The notes under the pieces: generated by a model
The model's database searches: none
What the model saw: the letters and a program-made list of their open reading frames with translations, nothing else
What the model was told of the DNA's origin: nothing
Program-made: the position numbers and the translations under genes
NCBI GenBank assembly: GCA_001599595.1
Contig: BCHH01000002.1
Coordinates: 1,366,949-1,430,948, forward strand
Length of the DNA stretch: 64,000 nt
DNA from: Beverwykella pulmonaria
Taxonomy: Eukaryota; Ascomycota; Dothideomycetes; Pleosporales; Melanommataceae
Direction: 5' to 3'
In this document: positions 59,020 through 64,000 of the stretch, one piece after another
How the letters are laid out: each line of letters opens with the position of its first letter
Position numbering within the stretch: position 1 is the stretch's first letter

Positions 59020-62000
59020 TTAGCAATCCAAAGTCAACCGACTAATACCTACTACTTCTTGCTCAGCCTCCCATCTATCCAGGGTCGCCAAGCTATTCAT
59101 GTAGTGTGGATGGTGAGTACCTAGAATATGTACTAACTGAATGCATTCCTTCATGAGTTTTATAGCCTCTTCATCACGACCCTGTTCTTTCCACGTGAAG
59201 GCAAGATTGTTCATGCTGATCAGTGTGTCTGGGTGGCTAGCTCCGAGAGTCGTCCTGCTCATCTCCAATACCTGTAGCTCCAGCCTTTCAGCATACTCCA
59301 ATCTACCCTGTTTTTTGTAGGTCATTGCAAGGTTAGCCATGCCAACCAGCGTGTCCGGATGGTTAGCTCCGAGCGTTGTCTTGCTCATCTCCAATACTTG
59401 CACCTCCAGCCTTTCGGCATCCTCTAATTTGCCCTGGTTGCTGTATGTCATCGCAAGGTTAGCCATGCTGGTCAGCGTGTCCGGATGATTGGGTCCTAGT
59501 ACCGTCCTGCTCATCTCCATCGCCTGCAACTCTAGCTTTTCAGCCTCCTCCCATCGATCTTGATCCTTGTACGTCGACGCCAAGTTGCCCATACTAGTCA
59601 ATGTGTCTGGATGGTTCGCTCCTAGTTTTGCTTTACGATTCTCTACCACTTGCACCAACAGCTTTTCGGCATCCATAAATCGGCCCTGGTTCCTGTATGT
59701 TGAAGCCAAATTATCCATGCTGGCCAGCATGTGAGGATGATGGGCGCCCAGGCTCATCTTACGAGTCTCCAACACGTACAGCTGTAGCCTTTCAGCATCC
59801 TCCCATCGTCCTTGATCTTTGTAGGTTGCCGCTAAGTTGGCCATGCTGGCCAATGTATCCGGATGGTCGGATCCAAGCTTCGTCTTGCTCACCTCCATCA
59901 CTTGCACCTCTAGCCTTTCTGCCTTTTCCAATCGACCTTGATTCCTGTACGTTGACGCCAAGTTGACCATGCTGGTCAACGTGGAAGGATGATCTGCTCC
60001 CAGCTTCAACTTGCGAGTGTCTACCACTTGCACAAACAGCGACTCAGCTTCCTTCCATCGGCCTTGATTTCTGTAAGTTAATGCCAGGTTGTTCATGCAG
60101 GTCAGAGTGTTAGGATGGTCGGCTCCTCTTTTTCTATTGCTCGTCTCCAATACTTGCACCTCCAGCTTTTCGGCCTCCTCCCATCGACCTTGGTCTCTAT
60201 ACGTTGACGCTACGTTGCTCATGCTGGCCAGCGTGGAAGGATGATCGTCTCCCAGCTTCGACTTGATCGTCTCCATCGCTTGTACAAACAGCTTTTCAGC
60301 ATCTTTCAGTCGGCCTTGATTTAAGTAGGTGGCCGCCAGATTGTTCATGCTGGTCAGCGTGTCTGGATGGTCAGCTCCAAGCGTCAACTTGCTCGTTTCC
60401 ATCACTTGTATACCCAGCTTTTCCGCCTCCTCCAGTCGGCCCTGGTATTTGTATGTTGATGCCAAGTTGACCATGCTGGTCAGAGTGGAATGATGGCTGG
60501 CTCCCTCCGCTATCTTGCTCGCTTCCATAACTTGCTTTCCTAGGCTCGCGGCCTCCTCCCATCGGCCCTGATTCCTATACGTCGACGCCAGGTTGCTCAC
60601 GCTACTTATTGTGGAGGGATGGTTTGCTCCTAAGGTCGTTTTGCGAGCCTCCATCACTTGTATCTCCAGCTGTTCGGCCTCCTCCCATCGGCCTTGATGC
60701 CTATACGTCGCCGCTAGGTGGCTCATGCTGGTCAATGTAGAAGGATGGTTAGCGCCAAACCTAGTCTTGCGAGCCTCCGTCACTAGCAAAAGCAGCTTTT
60801 CGGAATCCTCCCATCGACCTTGATTCCTGTACGTCGATGCCAGGTTAGCCATGCTGCTCAGTGTGGAAGGATGCTTCTCCCCAAGTAGATTCTTTTTCGC
60901 TTCCGTCAGTTGCACCTCTAGTTCCTCAGCCTCTTCCCATCGCCCGCCGGCATGGCACAGCGTAGCTAATGTATGATTATGGTTCAACCATATTGCGTTA
61001 TTTTTGCCAGCCCAGTTCTCAATATCTTCAATTTCTTGTCTTATCACCTCTTCTGCTTCCCTGGCCCTCTCGCTCTCGCGGTAGTGGTTCGGGAAGTCGA
61101 CCATTACAATATTACCCTGATCCACTAGCCTACTATAGACTGTTCCCGCGTACTCGTCGTCGTCGTCCTCCAGAATATGACTCAAATATGTAGTTTCATT
61201 ATGATCTTGCTCATGGTTTCCGGTCTGATTTAGCATGTCTCTGGACCTTTGTTCATTCATGGAAGTGCCAAATCCTATTCTATAGCAGAGGGCCAACTGG
61301 ACAGCGATATTTTTGTGCTTGATACTGTGTTGGCCTGCTAAAAGATCCGGATGATTTTCTAGACAACCCAAGATATGCTGTCGCACTCGATAGTCCGAGT
61401 TATATAAAGGGGAAATCGATTTCGTGATCTGAATCGGTTACTTTAAGTCAAATACTTGTCATAGATCTCACCTCAAACTGGCAGTCGGATACGCAGAATC
61501 TATCTTCATTTAGGTCCAAGTCTCGGAAGTAGTTTGGTCTTCAAAAGTGTTAGTGGAAATAATTTCATTAGACAGTGGTCATACCGATCTGCCGCTGTCT
61601 GGTCTGTGAACCGCGCAAGGTTAGCATTGCGCTTGTCTGGATTGCAAGCCAAAGAGGTACTAAGGAAATGTGCAAGTGCATGCCGCTTATCTTTGTCAAG
61701 ATCTGTTTCAGCTTGAACAAGCTGTTGGGCTAGTAGTGCCAACTTATCATCTTGTTTCAGAGCCTGAAGGGTCCTCATGCTTAGATTTGCGTGCCCCTTT
61801 TCTTGGGAGTATTCTTTTGCCCACTGCGATTCTTGGGGCAACAGAGTTATTCCTGAAAGATATTTTTCAAAGAGTACCCATAGACACAGCATGCCAAGTG
61901 AGAAAATATCTGTCTTCCATGCCTGTGCTAGCTTGAACTTATCACGTTCATTGTGCTCAGGCGCATACCATGGCCATGAGTGTGGTAGTGCAATAAGCTC

Positions 62001-62699
62001 ATCTTTATCTGTGAATCGAGTGGAGTATCCAAAGTCTGCAATCCGTGCTATGTACACATTGGCACTATCTTTAAAAACAAGGACGTTTTCCGGTTTGATA
62101 TCTCCATGCACCATTCCTAGTACTGTATTAGCTGGGAAGCTCTTAGCAATTTTGACTTAGGGTAACTTACTGCAGAAGTGCAAGTCTGAAAGTGCAATAC
62201 CAACATCAACGCAGAGCTTTAATCGACTAGTAACGCTTAGCTCTCTCCCAACTCCACTTGTTATAAAATTATATAGATCTCCATATTGTGACTTCTCCAG
62301 AACTAGTGCAGGCCAGACTTGGTTGTTGGATGGGATATCCCAACAGATTCCTTGTAGTTCAACAATGTATGGGTGATTTCGAATGTATGGGTGACACAGA
62401 AAAATTATCTCGCTAATAAGCGCACCAATGATAGCTGCTTTGTCCGCATTTTGCTTCTGCCTGTCGGAAACGCATTTGAACGCGAGGCTTGTCTCAATAT
62501 TAAATACTGCCTCCTTGACTGTGCTTGTTGCTCCTGCTCCGATGGGCGCAAGTGCTGCTTGCCAGGTGATCGGTAGAATGCCGACCTGGAGCTTTTGGAT
62601 GACGGCAAGAAAAGTGATAAAATTGTACTCATTACTGTTTGCCCGCTCTATCTGCAAAGAGGCATCAGAGAACTGGAAAAGCTTCCTCGTCACTGACAT
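59020..62699 (-). CDS. Protein kinase fused to about fifteen TPR (kinesin-light-chain-type) repeats
   Basis: Four exons on the minus strand, 62699-62171, 62122-61585, 61538-61472 and 61428-59020, give 1,180 residues; the introns are 48, 46 and 43 bp and all joins are in phase. The kinase domain (about residues 45-330) has the Gly-rich loop IGAGATSTVK, the ATP-anchoring Lys in LAFK (K75), the catalytic loop HGDIKPEN (Gly instead of Arg before the Asp, so non-RD), DFGYS (D206) and APE in WYAPEH. A linker (LALCYRIGFGTSMNEQRSRD) leads to 42-residue TPRs from about residue 530 to 1165, each with the HPSTLTSM-type turn and NLASTYRNQGRWEEAEKL. No NACHT, NB-ARC or membrane segment is present. A signalling or recognition role is inferred. 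Confidence 0.85.
59050..60975 (-). repeat. 126 bp-period coding repeat array (TPR units)
   Basis: The TPR part of the kinase fusion gene is a regular array with a 126 bp period. Fifteen units carry the HPxTLxSM turn (two variants are HHST and HPHM), and neighbouring units differ at few positions in the helix framework while positions around E-x-x-K-x-x-x-G vary more. This points to expansion by unequal exchange. Confidence 0.75.
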
Positions 62700-62855
62700 C
62701 CTGCTGTGGAAGAGGTAATTCAAAGTCGTAAGCGTGGTATAGGTGTGATAGATGAGGAAAATTCACAAAAACCGCAATACGCTCAGGTAATGTCAGTTTT
62801 GAGTAGAGGCGGCAGGGTCGCAGTTGTTGTGGCTCCCAGCTCCGCCCTAGGGTAC

Positions 62856-63038
62856 TGTTGAAAGGCAGCCGGCTAGCCGAGACTGGGACACGTGACATCC
62901 TCGTGACAGGCACATGATAGGCACGTGACCAAGATGGCTGGGCAGATGTCCGAGTATATAGCACCAGCCTGGTTCCATGTTGGCACCTCAAGCAATATTA
63001 TTATGTCCCCTCCCACTCAGAGCTCTCACATTNCAACA
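62856..63038 (+). repeat. 5' long terminal repeat of the copia-type element
   Basis: 183 bp bounded by TGTTGAAA and TTNCAACA. It carries CACGTGAC at 62889 and again at 62922, and a TATATA motif at 62955. The 3' partner LTR would lie beyond the window, so the identity of the two LTRs and the target-site duplication cannot be read. Confidence 0.7.
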
Positions 63039-63050
63039 GGTTATGAGCCC
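63039..63050 (+). other. Primer-binding site (half-tRNA iMet type)
   Basis: GGTTATGAGCCC abuts the LTR end and is the complement of GGGCTCATAACC, the anticodon stem-loop of initiator Met tRNA. Copia-type elements prime on this internal tRNA fragment. The match is read directly; the use is family knowledge. Confidence 0.7.
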
Positions 63051-63320
63051 GGATTTGCGCTAGCAAACCCGCTGGAAAACGCGCAATCCTCTGACCATTG
63101 TGTGATTACTACACAATGCTAAGTCCTCATCCCTTACACCCAACGAAGCTAAGCAACTCAGGAAATCTCTATCTGATACATGGTCCGCCATAAGGAAGAC
63201 GTTGACGTCGGCCAAAGATCCTTACTTTGAGGTTGAGAGAAATAAGAAGGCTGGGTGATCATAGCGCCCGGCAGACAAACCCACGAATATACACCAACCA
63301 CGTGGATGTTTGACCGCTAG

Positions 63321-64000
63321 ACCTGGCGAAGCATTGACAACAAGGGAGTACCATGCCGTCTTATAGGCTACCACGGCAACTCGCATTACCAGGTCCTGCG
63401 GGACGACGGCGGAATTATCGTCACCCACGATCTGGTCTGCCTGGACGACATTCGGCCTTGCTTTGATAAATTCTGGGGGCTTGATAAGCACCCAGCGGAA
63501 AATACGGTTGCCACGGCCATGGCAAAACGGCCTTCTGATGATTATGCGCCCCAGCAGCCCCCCAAGCGCCCTTGTGCGACGGCAAGGGGGGAGAAGGAGA
63601 AAAGCGCGCCGCAACTGGTTCTAGAAGAACTTGAGAACGAGCTCGAGAACGAACTCTGGCACGACGCGCCTACCTGGCCGCCGCAGGGCCCTGCTGAGTC
63701 TGGAAGAGACGAAGGGGGAGATGAGGACGCTGAGAATAGGGGAGATGCCTCTGAGGATAGCGCTCATTCACACCTAGGAGACCACACAGACTCNGGAGAG
63801 CAGGGGAGCGGTGGAGGGGGTGCTAGCACAGGAAGCGCTGAGAATAGGGGAAATGCCCCTGAGGATAGCGCTCATTCACACCTGGGAGACCGCCCAGAAT
63901 TGCGTCTCCCCTCCGTTCGGTCAACGCGGGGGGTGCCGCCAGAACGAAACACATTGATACTCAGCACCACTTTGTGCGGGAGGCCCAGGAGAACGGGCAG
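63321..64000 (+). pseudogene. Copia-type pol remnant: integrase C-terminus and linker joined to RNase H tail
   Basis: After an in-frame TAG at 63318-63320 the frame reads CRLIGYHGNSHYQVLRDDG, the end of a copia integrase, then VTHDLVCLDDIRPCF and an acidic Gly/Ser/Glu linker with a 108 bp-spaced duplicated block (AENRGDASEDSAHSHLGD). It reaches RSTRGVPPER at about 63921-63947, the usual entry to reverse transcriptase. Instead, a different frame from 63941 gives TKHIDTQHHFVREAQENG, the known C-terminal end of copia RNase H. Reverse transcriptase is thus deleted, so the element is non-autonomous. Confidence 0.7.

Larger units (their letters stand above)
62856..64000 (+). mobile_element. Ty1/copia-type LTR retrotransposon derivative, internally deleted, truncated by the window edge
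   Basis: The 5' LTR is 62856-63038 (183 bp), starting TGTTGAAA and ending TTNCAACA, inverted ends typical of LTRs; it contains a TATATA motif at 62955. Directly after it, GGTTATGAGCCC (63039-63050) is complementary to the initiator-Met tRNA anticodon arm, the half-tRNA primer site used by copia elements. A gag-like stub (NAKSSSLTPNEAKQLRKSLS) is open at 63115-63258. Integrase-end and linker sequence follows, and the last 60 bp jump to the RNase H end. Most of the coding region is therefore missing. It reads away from the kinase-TPR gene, about 157 bp from its start. Two N bases occur in it. Confidence 0.75.

Noticed and set aside
59020..62699. Calling the kinase-TPR gene an NLR/STAND receptor
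   Set aside because: No Walker A/B nucleotide-binding domain is visible between the kinase and the TPR array; only the overall plan is similar.

Overview
The window is nuclear DNA from a filamentous ascomycete (Pezizomycotina). The evidence is genes split by 43-70 bp introns with CTAAC/CTGAC-type branch points, dense housekeeping genes on both strands, fungus-only families (MGM101, a DUF6601 protein, Ser/Thr-rich surface proteins, a MYND/DUF4470 protein), two cytochromes P450 and transposon debris. I cannot fix the class from sequence alone. All exon boundaries were placed by eye from splice signals, reading phase and family conservation.

Layout. 0-2.3 kb: 5' part of POL1, divergent from the oligoribonuclease gene. 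2.6-6.7 kb: three neighbouring Ser/Thr-rich surface or secreted protein genes. 7.2-10.2 kb: VPS35, the retromer core. 11.8-14.3 kb: a REEP/HVA22-type ER-shaping protein and MGM101. 15.0-16.8 kb: a P450. 17.0-19.8 kb: a tiny four-exon twin-CX9C gene (COA4-like) divergent from BPL1. 20.3-24.1 kb: an oxysterol-binding protein and phosphoglucomutase. 24.7-29.6 kb: an Asteroid/XPG-like protein, a conserved membrane protein and a lipid-kinase-fold protein. 30.2-31.4 kb: an SDR-type reductase. 32.5-33.5 kb: a frameshifted DUF6601 gene. 33.5-37.3 kb: a gene-poor stretch. 37.3-46.4 kb: three RNA-flavoured or regulatory genes (FtsJ-like methyltransferase, MYND/DUF4470 protein, DDX60-like helicase). 47.0-50.2 kb: a second P450 facing a FAR1-type DNA-binding protein. 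51.8-54.4 kb: phosphofructokinase. 54.6-64.0 kb: an accessory end with a kelch pseudogene interrupted by a foldback element, an orphan small secreted protein, repeats, a kinase-TPR fusion gene and a deleted copia-type retrotransposon.

Most of the first 54 kb is conserved core genome: DNA replication, mitochondrial DNA and cytochrome oxidase assembly, endosomal sorting, glycolysis and sugar-phosphate metabolism, biotinylation. The neighbours share promoters in several divergent pairs but do not form one pathway.

The most unusual items are at the right end. One is a 1,180-residue protein joining a protein kinase domain to about fifteen very similar 42-residue TPR units, which resembles fungal repeat-type recognition receptors but lacks their nucleotide-binding domain. 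A copia-type element lies only about 160 bp upstream of its start. Also notable are the foldback element inside the kelch gene, whose removal with one copy of its GTAC duplication restores the frame, two GC-AG introns, and the FtsJ/MYND/DDX60 neighbourhood.
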